From NCBI RefSeq assembly GCF_002831565.1, contig NZ_CP025096.1, positions 3,387,027 to 3,451,026 of the forward strand: a stretch of DNA of 64,000 nucleotides, read 5' to 3'. A program made the position numbers and the translations under genes. The notes below the pieces were generated by a model. That model worked only from the letters and a program-made list of their open reading frames with translations. It had not been told where the DNA came from and made no database searches. Below are positions 54,201 to 62,158 of this stretch, piece after piece (positions within the stretch are counted from its first letter, which is position 1; the number at the start of each line of letters is the position of its first letter). The stretch is from Spirosoma pollinicola (GTDB lineage: Bacteria; Bacteroidota; Bacteroidia; Cytophagales; Spirosomataceae).

Positions 54201-54352
54201 ACAAGTAAAATTGTTTTTGTTGGTTAAGAATCTGGCCAATCTTGTTTGATGATTGGTTCATTTGGTAGCATGGATTTATTCAGGGCCATTGGGACAGGCG
54301 TAAACGTCAGCACTTGTGATCGTACTGGAATACCTAGAGACTTCTCAACAAA

Positions 54353-54392
54353 ACAGTTGGTCGATAAATGCCCTATTTATCCGACCAACTGT
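54353..54392. repeat. 17-bp inverted repeat upstream of the sugar dehydrogenase gene
   Basis: acagttggtcgataaat and the complementary atttatccgaccaactgt pair with one bulge around a six-base loop. Located within the 54201-54540 gap; could be regulatory for the dehydrogenase gene. The same gap has the terminator of the Gfo/Idh gene. Confidence 0.6.
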
Positions 54393-54489
54393 ACACAATC
54401 GGCTTAACCGGTTATGTATTAGCGCAATTGAGACGTAAAACGAAAAGACACCCTTTGTCTTGTTACTACTGATTGCTTTGTAAATTATT

Positions 54490-54526
54490 GCCCCTACTTA
54501 CCCTTAAAAGAGGGGTAAGTAGGGGC
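54490..54526 (-). terminator. 14-bp perfect hairpin after the Gfo/Idh/MocA gene
   Basis: gcccctacttaccc and its complement, loop of nine bases. It lies 14 bases beyond the stop of the minus-strand oxidoreductase gene. Confidence 0.75.
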
Positions 54527-54540
54527 TGGGTGTATTTTAA

Positions 54541-55662
54541 TTAGTACACCAGATTCACCTTCCGGCCACTGGCTGCTGCCTGATAAATACCTTCTAGTAC
54601 TCTCATATCTTTTTTGCCTTCTTCTCCGGATATATGAGCTGGTAAAGGTTTAGCCGACAGGATGTGTTTGGCAATATCATCTACCATAGCTGCCTGCTGA
54701 TTGACAACGGGGAAATTAAACACTGCCTCACTGGTACGACCTTTAAACGGACCATAGCTCAGAGCGGGTTCCAGTTCAAAGTAGCCCTCATCTGCCGATG
54801 CAAAAAATCGATCGATATTACAGTTCGATGTGCAGGAGGACGTGCAAATAGCTCCACTGGGGAAGTAAAGCTGCCAGGTGATATTTTCTTCCACCTCTTT
54901 GAACAGATCAGGCATGGTAACAGGCCCAAATTGAGCCGTAACCGCTATTGGTTCTTCGCCTAACACGTATCGGCTGCTCTGAACGCAATAAACGCCCAGA
55001 TTCATCAATGGCCCACCGCCCGCTATGGCTTTTTTCAAATGCCAGTCATCAGGACTTATACCGGCTAACCGATAGCCTAACGAAGCCTCAATTAGTCGTA
55101 CCTGTCCGAAGACCTTGTTTTGGCCTAGTCGTTTCAGTTCAATATGGTGAGGGTCGTAGTGTAAGCGATAACCAACGGCTAATTGCACACCTGCTTTTTG
55201 GCAGGCATCAATCATTTCCTGACAATCTTTTTCGGTAAACGCCATCGGTTTTTCAACGATAACATGCTTACCGGCTTTGGCAGCCCGGAGGGTGAATTCT
55301 TTGTGTAATCCGTTTGGAAGCGTAATATATACTACGTCTATATCCGGGTTGTTCGCGATTTGATCGAAATTCTGGTAGGTATAGCTGTTCTTAGTCGGTA
55401 TGCTGAACTCATGCTGCCACTGAGCCGCTTTTGCAGGTGTGCCCGTGACGATACCGGCCAGACGACAGGATTGCGACGCCGGTATCGCTCCTTTGAGAAC
55501 GTTGGCATAACGGCCTAATCCGCAGAGTGCAATGTTTAATTTTTTGTTGTCAAAACCGTTATACTCTTCCGGAGTCATGGCCGAAAGGGACGGCAAGATC
55601 ATGGATGCGCCAAGCCCCCAGCCAATTTGCCCGAAAAAAGTGCGTCTTGAAAGAGTGGCCAT
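54541..55662 (-). CDS. Gfo/Idh/MocA family oxidoreductase, Tat-exported
   Basis: The ATG at 55662 gives 373 residues with a Tat signal (MATLSRRTFFGQIGWGLGAS). The Rossmann motif LNIALCGLGRYANVL, the EKPMA signature (HVIVEKPMAFTEK) and the later GGPLMNLGVYCVQ segment resemble glucose-fructose oxidoreductase and related sugar-modifying enzymes with tightly bound NADP. The folded enzyme would be exported to the periplasm, in line with the neighbouring sugar dehydrogenase. Confidence 0.9.
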   Translation of the reverse strand: MATLSRRTFFGQIGWGLGASMILPSLSAMTPEEYNGFDNKKLNIALCGLGRYANVLKGAIPASQSCRLAGIVTGTPAKAAQWQHEFSIPTKNSYTYQNFDQIANNPDIDVVYITLPNGLHKEFTLRAAKAGKHVIVEKPMAFTEKDCQEMIDACQKAGVQLAVGYRLHYDPHHIELKRLGQNKVFGQVRLIEASLGYRLAGISPDDWHLKKAIAGGGPLMNLGVYCVQSSRYVLGEEPIAVTAQFGPVTMPDLFKEVEENITWQLYFPSGAICTSSCTSNCNIDRFFASADEGYFELEPALSYGPFKGRTSEAVFNFPVVNQQAAMVDDIAKHILSAKPLPAHISGEEGKKDMRVLEGIYQAAASGRKVNLVY

Positions 55663-55825
55663 TGTAGGAGATCCTTTTGAAAGCTGTTTAGTTCTGCCTG
55701 ACAAAGGTAGGGGAGCACCCTGAAGCCAGTGCTTTTATTCCACGGGCGGGGTAAAGAAGGGACAAACGTAATCGAGCGCCAGGGCTGGATTACGTCATTC
55801 TGTCAAATCGCATCGAGTACAGACC

Positions 55826-56437
55826 CTAAGTCGAAATCCATCCAACTTTTCTGCGCCAGGCATAATACTCTTCCAACTGCAAATGTTTGTCGTTTTCTGC
55901 TGGTTGTTCTTCTTGTTCAACTTCCATTTGAGCTGTCAATTCAAGTAGTCGCTCCTCAATGCTATTTAGCCCTAACTTCAGCCGACGTTGATTCACCTGG
56001 TCGACAGAATCATCAAGCCGATAAGGCAAAAGTATACCTTGTTCGTCGCTTACAAACTGAGTTCCATAAGATTGGGGACGATCCTCATACATGGCAATCC
56101 GGTCTGACAGAAATACCATACTGACGGGATTGATAGTCCTTGTCTTTTCCTGCTCCTGCATTAAAGTAAGAGCACTTTTCATGAATGAAGGCAGGCTGAT
56201 CGCATGTTGAACCAGCAACCAGGCGGCTTGACTGGCTTCCTCTCCAACTTGTTCCTGAGCTGGCCAGCCAATGTGGACAATGATTTCCTGAAGTCGCCGG
56301 GCATTATCGAGATGCACCGCTTCTATTTCCGGGTTATAGACCCGAAATAGCTTACCTTCTGTAACAAGCCGTTACTTAACGTCAAGATCGTGCCCGCGTC
56401 GTTCGATCAAATCGTTGGCAATTTCAGGATATAGCAT
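55826..56437 (-). pseudogene. DUF6624 gene with premature stop
   Basis: The sequence from GTG 56317 to the stop at 55826 encodes 163 residues of a DUF6624-type protein (IGWPAQEQVGEEASQAAWLL, PSFMKSALTLM, SYGTQF). In the same frame the family's N-terminal part is also present: an ATG at 56437 starts MLYPEIANDLIERRGHDLDVK, then a TAA at 56374-56372, then RLVTEGKLFRVYNPEIEAVH. One nonsense codon at position 22 interrupts an otherwise intact ~203-codon gene. Either a pseudogene or re-started at the GTG. Function of the family unknown. Confidence 0.7.
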
Positions 56438-56510
56438 ATAAATCAGTTTTACCGGAAACGTTTGCCAGGCCAGCCAGCCTATCCGCCCTAGCGTGTTACT
56501 TAGGGACTAA

Positions 56511-56765
56511 TTAGCGAATTGTATCCTTGCGGTTTATTTCTGCCTGAACGCTCTTCAGATTTTGATGATTTCTAGACCCAAGTAGAAAAGCACCAAGTAG
56601 CAATATAACAGGAAGGACAAAACCTTTATGTGTAGCTGACCAAACAGCAATGCCAACTAAAAAACCGATGAACACAGCAGTTGTGATTTTTTGTGATTTC
56701 AATGTTTTCTCTTCTAACACTAATTCGTCACGTGTCAATTTAGAGTAGTCTTTACTGGCTAGCAT
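56511..56765 (-). CDS. Small two-helix membrane protein (redox-active-disulfide-2-like)
   Basis: An 84-residue protein: charged head (LTRDELVLEEKTLKSQK), two hydrophobic helices (ITTAVFIGFLVGIAVW and VLPVILLLGAFLLG) and a basic/acidic tail (QNLKSVQAEINRKD). The layout matches a small Bacteroidota family often labelled redox-active disulfide protein 2, although no Cys pair is present. The gene at 57314 encodes a clear paralogue. Role unknown. Confidence 0.65.
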   Translation of the reverse strand: MLASKDYSKLTRDELVLEEKTLKSQKITTAVFIGFLVGIAVWSATHKGFVLPVILLLGAFLLGSRNHQNLKSVQAEINRKDTIR

Positions 56766-56819
56766 AGCTTAATTTTTGACTTTGAAATAAAACACGTGTA
56801 AGATTAATTATTTATCCTG

Positions 56820-57165
56820 ACTATGAATAGCACATTATAAAAGGCAGTACCTAACAGGATGGGCCCGAACCAAACCAGTAAACTTAGGCTTGCCCATAAA
56901 AAATAACTACTGTTTACAATGGCGGCTTGGTTTCGGCAAAGTTGGCTCCTCAACTGGTCCACCTCTAAGGTGTTCATCTGTCAAAAAGATTTTGCCCTGT
57001 CAAGGCATTTACGTTGACGCAAGTAACTCAAAATTGGATGGCAGACTTGCTTTGCAGTGGCTTCGCACCGTCAACTTAAACCTGCTCAACGAGCTAAACG
57101 TCTACCTAATAAGACGTGAAACCTGTTACAAGTAACACGTCTTCAACTCCCGCCATTGGCCCATC
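56820..57165. repeat. Degenerate tandem units left of site S1
   Basis: The gap contains loosely repeated words such as ctgtcaaa...ccctgtcaaggc, ggcgg and acctgttacaag, similar to the TTGTC..CCG..ACCCGCC units seen in the other gaps but more decayed. No gene is supported; the 56890-57135 frame runs across the repeat words. Confidence 0.4.
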
Positions 57166-57251
57166 ACTCAACTCCCCAAGGGGCTGACGGTGGGCGATTC
57201 ACTGGCCTGAATACGAGTCATTTGCCCTTTTTCATACCCGTTCGATTGGGT
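57166..57251. repeat. attC-like site S1 (86 bp, degenerate)
   Basis: Left end ACTCAAC, right end ATTGGGT (an R-type box with its first G changed to A). The inner stem (caaggggc against atacccgt) pairs poorly, so this is the most decayed copy. The right end is 62 bases past the stop of the minus-strand gene at 57314, as in the other copies. Function is inferred from the better-preserved S4-S7. Confidence 0.5.
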
Positions 57252-57313
57252 TGCCGGGCATCCTTTGGGAGCGTTTAGCCTGTCATCGGGAAGCGACACC
57301 ACGCGGAGCGTAG

Positions 57314-57574
57314 TCAATGCTCTGCGTTTCGAATTTGTAATTCTTTCTTTACAGAGTGTAAATCATTTATGTTAATCCACACAATAGAGGATAAGGCAAG
57401 AAAGGTTACCAGTAAAGGAAGGGCAACGCTGGAACCCTGCTTAACCCATAAAAATATTGATAGAGTTACCCCTGCAATTAGCATCCCGGACAATATGCCT
57501 GTCACAAATCCTGTAGTCTTCTTACGTTTGAGCAAGGCTTCGTTGCTCATCTCCTGAATTTTCTGGTTTTTCAT
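57314..57574 (-). CDS. Small two-helix membrane protein, paralogue of the 56511 gene
   Basis: An 86-residue protein with head QEMSNEALLKRKKTTGFVTG, two hydrophobic helices (GILSGMLIAGVTLSIFLW and LPLLVTFLALSSIVWI) and tail HSVKKELQIRNAEH. Arrangement and several positions match the 84-residue protein encoded at 56511-56765. The pair stands on either side of site S1, as if duplicated with the site. Function unknown. Confidence 0.7.
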   Translation of the reverse strand: MKNQKIQEMSNEALLKRKKTTGFVTGILSGMLIAGVTLSIFLWVKQGSSVALPLLVTFLALSSIVWININDLHSVKKELQIRNAEH

Positions 57575-57599
57575 TTGTTTAATTTAGGATAAGAATAAG

Positions 57600-57776
57600 G
57601 TAACTTCATGGGAGAGGGAGCCTGTCAGCGGAGGGCTGGACTGTGAAGACCGAAACTGACCCAATTCAGGTGGTCAGCTTGTCGACCGAAACTCGCCAAT
57701 GAGCCAAACCAATTGCCTTTTGGGGCGGCATCATTGTCGCCCGAAACCTGGCTTTTACTCATATCCTTGCCCTGCC
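57600..57776. repeat. Tandem degenerate units before S2
   Basis: Units beginning cttgtcgaccgaaactcgcc and attgtcgcccgaaacc, each followed by gagcc-like and gggcg-like words, spaced about 55-60 bases. Not identical copies; shared core is TGTC, a few bases, then CGAAAC. Confidence 0.55.
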
Positions 57777-57862
57777 ACCCACCACCAACGGGTGTTCATG
57801 GTGGGCGCGAAACTCCACTAAACGCATAAAACACAGACCTTTACACACTCATCATGTTGGAC
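57777..57862. repeat. attC-like site S2 (86 bp)
   Basis: Left end ACCCACC (degenerate), right end GTTGGAC. The arm ACGGGTGT faces ACACTCAT, partly paired. The right end is 95 bases past the stop of the VOC gene at 57958. The stretch 'ctttacacac' sits just inside the right arm, as in the other long copies. Confidence 0.6.
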
Positions 57863-57957
57863 TGGAAATTCTCCTCTGGGACGGGCTTCCTGTCAATGGA
57901 AAGTTACCTTGTGTGGAACGAAAACTATGACAGTTAGAATAGTTTCTTGTCACTGAG

Positions 57958-58398
57958 TTAGTCCCTACCTGCGGTGATATTAACCATCCAGTTTACTCCA
58001 TACAAGTCAGTAACCATCCCAAACGTATCCCCCCAAAACTGCTTGATTAACGGGGCCGTTACCTGCCCCTTTTCTGCCAGCTTGTTAAAGTAGTCTGTGA
58101 ATGCAGACTCGTCAGAACCTTCGAGCGATAACCCGAACTGGCCTGAATTTTTAGTTTCAGTATTATGAGGGTTGTCACTGGCCAAAAGGGTAATAACGCC
58201 ACTCAGTTTAGCGAACATAACCTTTGATTTCATCTCCTCACTGTTTGCTTTAGGGTCTTTATGAGCGTCTGGTGGTCCTTGTCCGTAGGGCGTGAGCACT
58301 AACTCTCCACCAAAAATACTTTTATAGAACTCCATTGCTTGCCGACAATTGCCGCCAAAGAAAAGATGGGGATTGAGTTTGATTATTGGTTGTGTCAT
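57958..58398 (-). CDS. VOC family protein (PhnB-like)
   Basis: The 146-residue protein has NPHLFFGGNCRQAMEFYKSIFGGEL at the start, an ADxH-free middle with KVMFAKLSGVITLLASDN, and WGDTFGMVTDLYGVNWMVNI at the end, matching the PhnB-like branch of the vicinal-oxygen-chelate fold. Likely a small metal-dependent enzyme or a binding protein. It sits in a block bounded by sites S2 and S3, the kind of cargo common in gene cassettes. Confidence 0.85.
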   Translation of the reverse strand: MTQPIIKLNPHLFFGGNCRQAMEFYKSIFGGELVLTPYGQGPPDAHKDPKANSEEMKSKVMFAKLSGVITLLASDNPHNTETKNSGQFGLSLEGSDESAFTDYFNKLAEKGQVTAPLIKQFWGDTFGMVTDLYGVNWMVNITAGRD

Positions 58399-58449
58399 TT
58401 CATTTACGATTGAGTCTTGAAAGAATATTTTGGTAGTCCTATCCTAAAA

Positions 58450-58620
58450 TTAGGGGAGAATTCGGCTTGTCAACCGCAACCCGAAAATGCAAGCCCAGAC
58501 CTGCCTAACCGGTGTGTTTACTATGTCAGCCGTAACCCGGCTAACGAGCCAAAATCTGCACTTTTGAGACGTACGGCTTGTCGAAGGTAGCCCGCCTTTA
58601 ACTCAATGCATGGGTCCGTC
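58450..58620. repeat. Tandem degenerate units before S3
   Basis: Three units: cttgtcaaccgcaacccg, atgtcagccgtaacccggc and cttgtcgaaggtagcccgcc. They are spaced about 55-60 bases and joined by gagcc-aaaat words. Same family as the units near S2 and S4-S7. Confidence 0.6.
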
Positions 58621-58707
58621 ACCAAACACCCACAGGTGTTGATGGTAAGCAAGCTACTCAAAAAAACGGACGTACTTTCAATATTTACATACCTGTTTTA
58701 GTTGGGC
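58621..58707. repeat. attC-like site S3 (87 bp), overlapping a stop codon
   Basis: Left end ACCAAAC, right end GTTGGGC. The inner arms ACAGGTGT and ATACCTGT pair. On the minus strand the right end reads GCCCAAC and is the last coding part of the 58698 gene: codons CCC AAC then TAA, so the stop directly follows the box, as in many integron cassettes. Confidence 0.7.
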
Positions 58708-59150
58708 TGCAAATCTTCCTTTGGGACGTGCTCAATGTCGCCCGAAGGCCGAAAAATAGAAATGAAAAACAATACTGAACTACTGATTAAACTCGCTATT
58801 AAAAAAATCAGAAAATATGGTTCACTATCTTCATTAAGGTCCCCAATCAGAAAAAGTATAAAAGCATTCATAAACGCCATTAAAAAAATGGCTGCGGTGA
58901 CCCTTATACTTTTGATTTCGGTTTTATACACTAGAAACAAGAAGATTAAAGAAGGAGGCAAGTTCGCTAATAAGTTGGCAGTAAATATTTGCCCTGGCTT
59001 ATCTGATAAAAAGACTTTATTGATTGAGGCAACTAGATAACCATCAAAAGTCATGATGTATATCTGTAAGATTGGGGCAAACGAAGAAGCCACAAACACA
59101 GCAGTCAATATTAAGGGTAACAGCAGCCGTCTTTTTGAATTTTGTTTCAT
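58698..59150 (-). CDS. Hypothetical membrane protein ending inside site S3
   Basis: Starting at the ATG at 59150 (150 residues; a TTG at 59177 is also open) the protein has four hydrophobic helices (LLLPLILTAVFVASSFAPILQIYI, LANLPPSLIFLFLVY, VTAAIFLMAFMNAFILFL, LIFLIASLISSSVLFFISIF). The last ~18 residues (RPSGDIEHVPKEDLQPN) are encoded by the conserved repeat, with the stop in S3, so the C-terminus is set by the site. Function unknown. Confidence 0.65.
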   Translation of the reverse strand: MKQNSKRRLLLPLILTAVFVASSFAPILQIYIMTFDGYLVASINKVFLSDKPGQIFTANLLANLPPSLIFLFLVYKTEIKSIRVTAAIFLMAFMNAFILFLIGDLNEDSEPYFLIFLIASLISSSVLFFISIFRPSGDIEHVPKEDLQPN

Positions 59151-59179
59151 TTTAAACTGATTACTATATAAACTCAAAG

Positions 59180-59356
59180 GCTTACCTGTCGGGGCGGTTG
59201 GCTTGTCGCCGAAGACTTGGGAAACTCTCTTTTTAGCTGGCCTAATTGGGGCGTCTCTCGTGTCAGCCCAAACCCGCCAAACGAGTCTAAAATTTCCTTG
59301 CGAGACGCTTATCCTGTCACAGGTAACCCGCCCATGACTCCCATTTTGGCTGGTTC
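59180..59356. repeat. Tandem degenerate units before S4
   Basis: Units gcttgtcgccgaagacttgg, gtgtcagcccaaacccgcc and cctgtcacaggtaacccgcc spaced 55-60 bases, with gggcg/gagacg words between and ggctggttcacccaac at the site boundary. Confidence 0.65.
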
Positions 59357-59417
59357 ACCCAACGCCACCATGTGCTGATGGCGACGCAGGAGCCTTTACA
59401 CACATGGCCGGTTGGGC
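59357..59417. repeat. attC-like site S4 (61 bp)
   Basis: ACCCAAC then 4 nt GCCA then arm CCATGTG; loop; arm CACATGG, 3 nt CCG, GTTGGGC. The 7-bp inner arm is perfectly paired and differs from that of S5 and S7 while keeping the pairing. It lies 54 bases past the stop of the minus-strand Rpn-type gene. Nearly identical to S6. Confidence 0.8.
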
Positions 59418-59471
59418 TGCCGACGTTGACCTTGCGGCAAGCAGCCTGTCGCCAGAGAGATGGAATATTTT

Positions 59472-60325
59472 TTAAACACCAGCAATTCGTCGCTGAATTT
59501 CAAGTACAACGTCGATAGAAGTCCCATTGTACTCCGCAATTTCCTCAACTGAGAGTTTGCCGCCCTTGAGTGCTTTAGTTATGGATTCCACTTCCTTCTT
59601 CTCTACTGCCTCACGAATTTTTTGTTTCTCTGCTTTAACTGCTTCGGCGTTAGCTGCTGTCACACGGGCAAAGTAAGCCCGTTCTTCCGGGGTCATCTTG
59701 CGCGTATCTAATTCGTCAATAGCTCGTTTGAGCCATTCCTCATTCCAAAAGGCTGGATACTGCGTGGGTTCGGTCGTATGGAGCGTCTTCATCGTATAAA
59801 CCAACTTTTCTAAATCACTTTCTATATCAGCTACTTGCTTGTTAAACTTAGCCAATTCTACCGTAATAAACGTCATCTGATTGTCAATGATTTCACCCTC
59901 CTCACTTCGCAGGTTGGCAACGGTGTGAAAATGGGTCATTGGCAAAATGTTCTTGGCTAAAATGGCGATGGCGTAAATCTTAGGCAGATTGGCATAATCG
60001 AATTCGCCCCGCTCCACAACGGTATTGAATTGTGCAGGGCGTAAAACTTCATGCGTTGCACAAAATGTGGGGCTAAACCTAATTGCATTTCGACAATGAA
60101 CTGACTACCATTTTCGTCGGTACAGGCTAAATCAAAAATGCCACTCCGGCTGTCAATAGTCAGAGCCTCGAAAGCATTTTTATCGAAATGTACTTCTCGG
60201 ATAGGTGTATCCGATTTGATAAGGGCCTGCAACGCTGTACGAAGGAACAAACTGTCAGCTTCGTTACCGAAAGTAGCTTTGAAGCCGTAATCTGAAATAA
60301 TGGGAATGTAAACGCCTGTCTCCAT
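59472..60325 (-). pseudogene. Rpn/PD-(D/E)XK nuclease-family transposase gene with a frameshift
   Basis: The 5' part (60325 to about 60035) encodes SDYGFKATFGNEADSLF..., AFEALTIDSRSGIFDLACTDENGSQFIVEMQLG with the D...ExQ nuclease pattern. It continues in the other frame from about 60030 with FNTVVERGEFDYANLPKIYAIAIL to the stop at 59472. The two frames differ by one base near 60029-60036. Whole length would be ~284 residues, normal for this family. A one-base deletion or programmed slip are both possible; the first is more likely. A promoter box lies 4 bases from the ATG. Confidence 0.75.
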
Positions 60326-60329
60326 GTAG

Positions 60330-60337
60330 CAAAGTTA
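60330..60337 (-). promoter_or_regulatory. -7 box TAACTTTG, near-leaderless start
   Basis: Read on the minus strand, TAACTTTG is followed by ctac and the ATG at 60325, so transcription should begin at or near the start codon. Same arrangement as at 44559. Confidence 0.6.
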
Positions 60338-60339
60338 GC

Positions 60340-60511
60340 GTAAACGTCGAATACGTTGACCTTGTCAAATACGACCCGGAAATGAAAGGCAGAACCGACT
60401 TAATGTTTCATCTCCTTTGTCACACGTAACCCACCAATGAGCAACAGTTAAACTAACTCGTTGCTCCACTGTCGTCGGTAACCCGCCTTGTAAACATTTC
60501 ATGGCCAGTTC
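60340..60511. repeat. Tandem degenerate units before S5
   Basis: Units ccttgtcaaatacgacccgg, tttgtcacacgtaacccacc and ctgtcgtcggtaacccgcc, 55-60 bases apart, with gagcaac words; last unit runs into catggccagttcacccaac at the site. Confidence 0.65.
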
Positions 60512-60597
60512 ACCCAACGACTACGGGTGTTGATGGTGAGCGCACAACTCACCTGAACACAAACCACTTGCACCTTTACACACCCGTCATGTTGGGC
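60512..60597. repeat. attC-like site S5 (86 bp)
   Basis: ACCCAAC, 4 nt GACT, arm ACGGGTGT; loop with ctttaca; arm ACACCCGT, 3 nt CAT, GTTGGGC. Eight perfect base pairs in the inner arm. It ends 46 bases from the stop of the small membrane-protein gene at 60644. Confidence 0.8.
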
Positions 60598-60643
60598 TGA
60601 AAACTCACCTTCGGGACGTGCTGCCTGTCACACGAGACCTGAC

Positions 60644-60865
60644 TTAGCGCTTGCCAGCCAGCAAAAGAAAGACAACTATAAAAATTACCGCAATCAAAAA
60701 ATAATCTTGATGTAGCCAACGCATATAGCGAGTGAACCAATCGTGCTTTGAGGGATTATTGATCCTCTCCAAAAAATCACTCCTCCATCCTCTTATGTAA
60801 GCGAGGGTAGAAAAGTAGATCAGAAGCATCATCCACACTAGCATCTCTGAGATACTTTCAAACAT
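60644..60865 (-). CDS. Small two-helix membrane protein
   Basis: A 73-residue protein with helices SEMLVWMMLLIYFSTLAYIR and YFLIAVIFIVVFLLLA around a polar loop with Arg, Asp, Lys and aromatic residues (GWRSDFLERINNPSKHDWF). No family recognised. It forms a compact unit with site S5 immediately downstream, which fits the picture of a gene cassette. Confidence 0.6.
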   Translation of the reverse strand: MFESISEMLVWMMLLIYFSTLAYIRGWRSDFLERINNPSKHDWFTRYMRWLHQDYFLIAVIFIVVFLLLAGKR

Positions 60866-60899
60866 AACCTGTAGCCATATTTTTGGTATCTACTTTTTT

Positions 60900-61065
60900 A
60901 GCAATTCCTTTGTCACGGCAGACCCGAAATTTGCTTTTCGAGTTCCATGAACGGAGTCGTTACCCTTTGTCGCACACAAACTGACTAACGAGCCAACCCG
61001 TTGGCCTGTCGAGCCGGGAAGCCTGTCGCCGGTAACCCACCCTATAAGCACTTTTTGGCCGGTTC
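60900..61065. repeat. Tandem degenerate units before S6
   Basis: Units ttgtcacggcagacccg, tttgtcgcacacaaactgac, cctgtcgagccgggaa and cctgtcgccggtaacccacc, then ttggccggttcacccaac at the site boundary. Similar spacing to the other blocks. Confidence 0.65.
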
Positions 61066-61126
61066 ACCCAACACCTCCATGTGGTGATGGCGACGCAGGA
61101 GCCTTTACACACATGGCAGGTTGGGC
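61066..61126. repeat. attC-like site S6 (61 bp)
   Basis: ACCCAAC, 4 nt ACCT, arm CCATGTG; loop; arm CACATGG, 3 nt CAG, GTTGGGC. Close copy of S4 (the internal gatggcgacgcaggagcctt is shared). It lies 67 bases past the stop of the Rpn-type gene at 61194; S4 also follows an Rpn-type gene. Confidence 0.8.
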
Positions 61127-61193
61127 TGTCAACATTGAATTTGAGGCCTGCACCCTGTCGCCGGAGAGATGGCGTAACGGGTTCTAAAGTAAA

Positions 61194-62000
61194 TTATTTG
61201 TCTTTGGATTGCTTTTGCTGAACATTTTTGACAAACTCAGCAGATACTCCTGCGATGTCTGCAATTTGTTCAACTGTTAGACTCCCTGCCTTCAAAAGGT
61301 AAATGACAAATATTTCTTTTCCTTTGTCTAAGCCAACCAAATAAGCTGCGTCTTTCTCTACACTTACAAACTTGCTGATGCTATCCATAGCTATGTCTTT
61401 CAGATTGTTTTCTAAATTACGCAACTGCGCTAACACGCGCAATTGCTTGAAATACTTCTTTAACGGAAAATCACCGTTGGCCGTTTCCTCAATACGTTGG
61501 ATAATTTGAGCCAATGCCCTTTCGGGACTATCTTCTTTGAAATTAGCCAGAACGCCCAAAACGACTTCTTCAGGCCGGACTGATTTGAGGAAGATATGAT
61601 AGTCAAGTTCTGCAAAGGAAATTAGCCGAAATTTGAACTTCATCCAAGAACCATCTAGTTGGGTAGGCATTTGCGGTTTGGCTGCTCCCAAGTAGATAAC
61701 ATACTGCTCAACAGGAATTTCATACTTACGTTGCAGCATGACGTAGTATTCAGCCATGCGATAAACCATTTTGGGCTCGTCAGCTACCTGAAACTCAATC
61801 TGCAAAACATACGTATTACCATGACTATCGGTGATTTTCTTTAATACATCAGGCTTTCGCTCTTTAGTATGCTGAATGTCGTCGGGTAGTTCCTCGGCCT
61901 CAACAGCCGTGATGCCAAGTACATTTTGCATCAAACTCGGAATGACGGCTTCAATGTTTTCTTTGAATATTTTGTCGTACTGGCTGGCTTGTTTACCCAT
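61194..62000 (-). CDS. Rpn-type PD-(D/E)XK nuclease family protein
   Basis: The 268-residue protein carries the nuclease core: RKPDVLKKI with the catalytic Asp, then VLQIEFQ (ExQ), and an all-helical C-terminus. Members are recombination-promoting or transposase-like DNases with few confirmed roles. It has TAACTTTT-like sequence upstream and no shared 5' site with the 62159 gene. It is a different sequence from the 59472 gene but the same broad family. Confidence 0.8.
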   Translation of the reverse strand: MGKQASQYDKIFKENIEAVIPSLMQNVLGITAVEAEELPDDIQHTKERKPDVLKKITDSHGNTYVLQIEFQVADEPKMVYRMAEYYVMLQRKYEIPVEQYVIYLGAAKPQMPTQLDGSWMKFKFRLISFAELDYHIFLKSVRPEEVVLGVLANFKEDSPERALAQIIQRIEETANGDFPLKKYFKQLRVLAQLRNLENNLKDIAMDSISKFVSVEKDAAYLVGLDKGKEIFVIYLLKAGSLTVEQIADIAGVSAEFVKNVQQKQSKDK

Positions 62001-62158
62001 GAGGTAAAATTACCAGAAATAGCCGAAAAGTTACCAAGGTGTCATTATTAACTAAACGTGTAAACCTACTTCAAGACGAGACACCTGTCTTATTAAAACT
62101 CAATTGATAAATGTCGTTCGAAACCACTCAGGCAAAGCTGAAATAATATAGAACTGAA

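Noticed and set aside
56890..57135. ORF across the repeat units
   Set aside because: Runs through degenerate repeat words, with no recognisable motif and no support as a gene.
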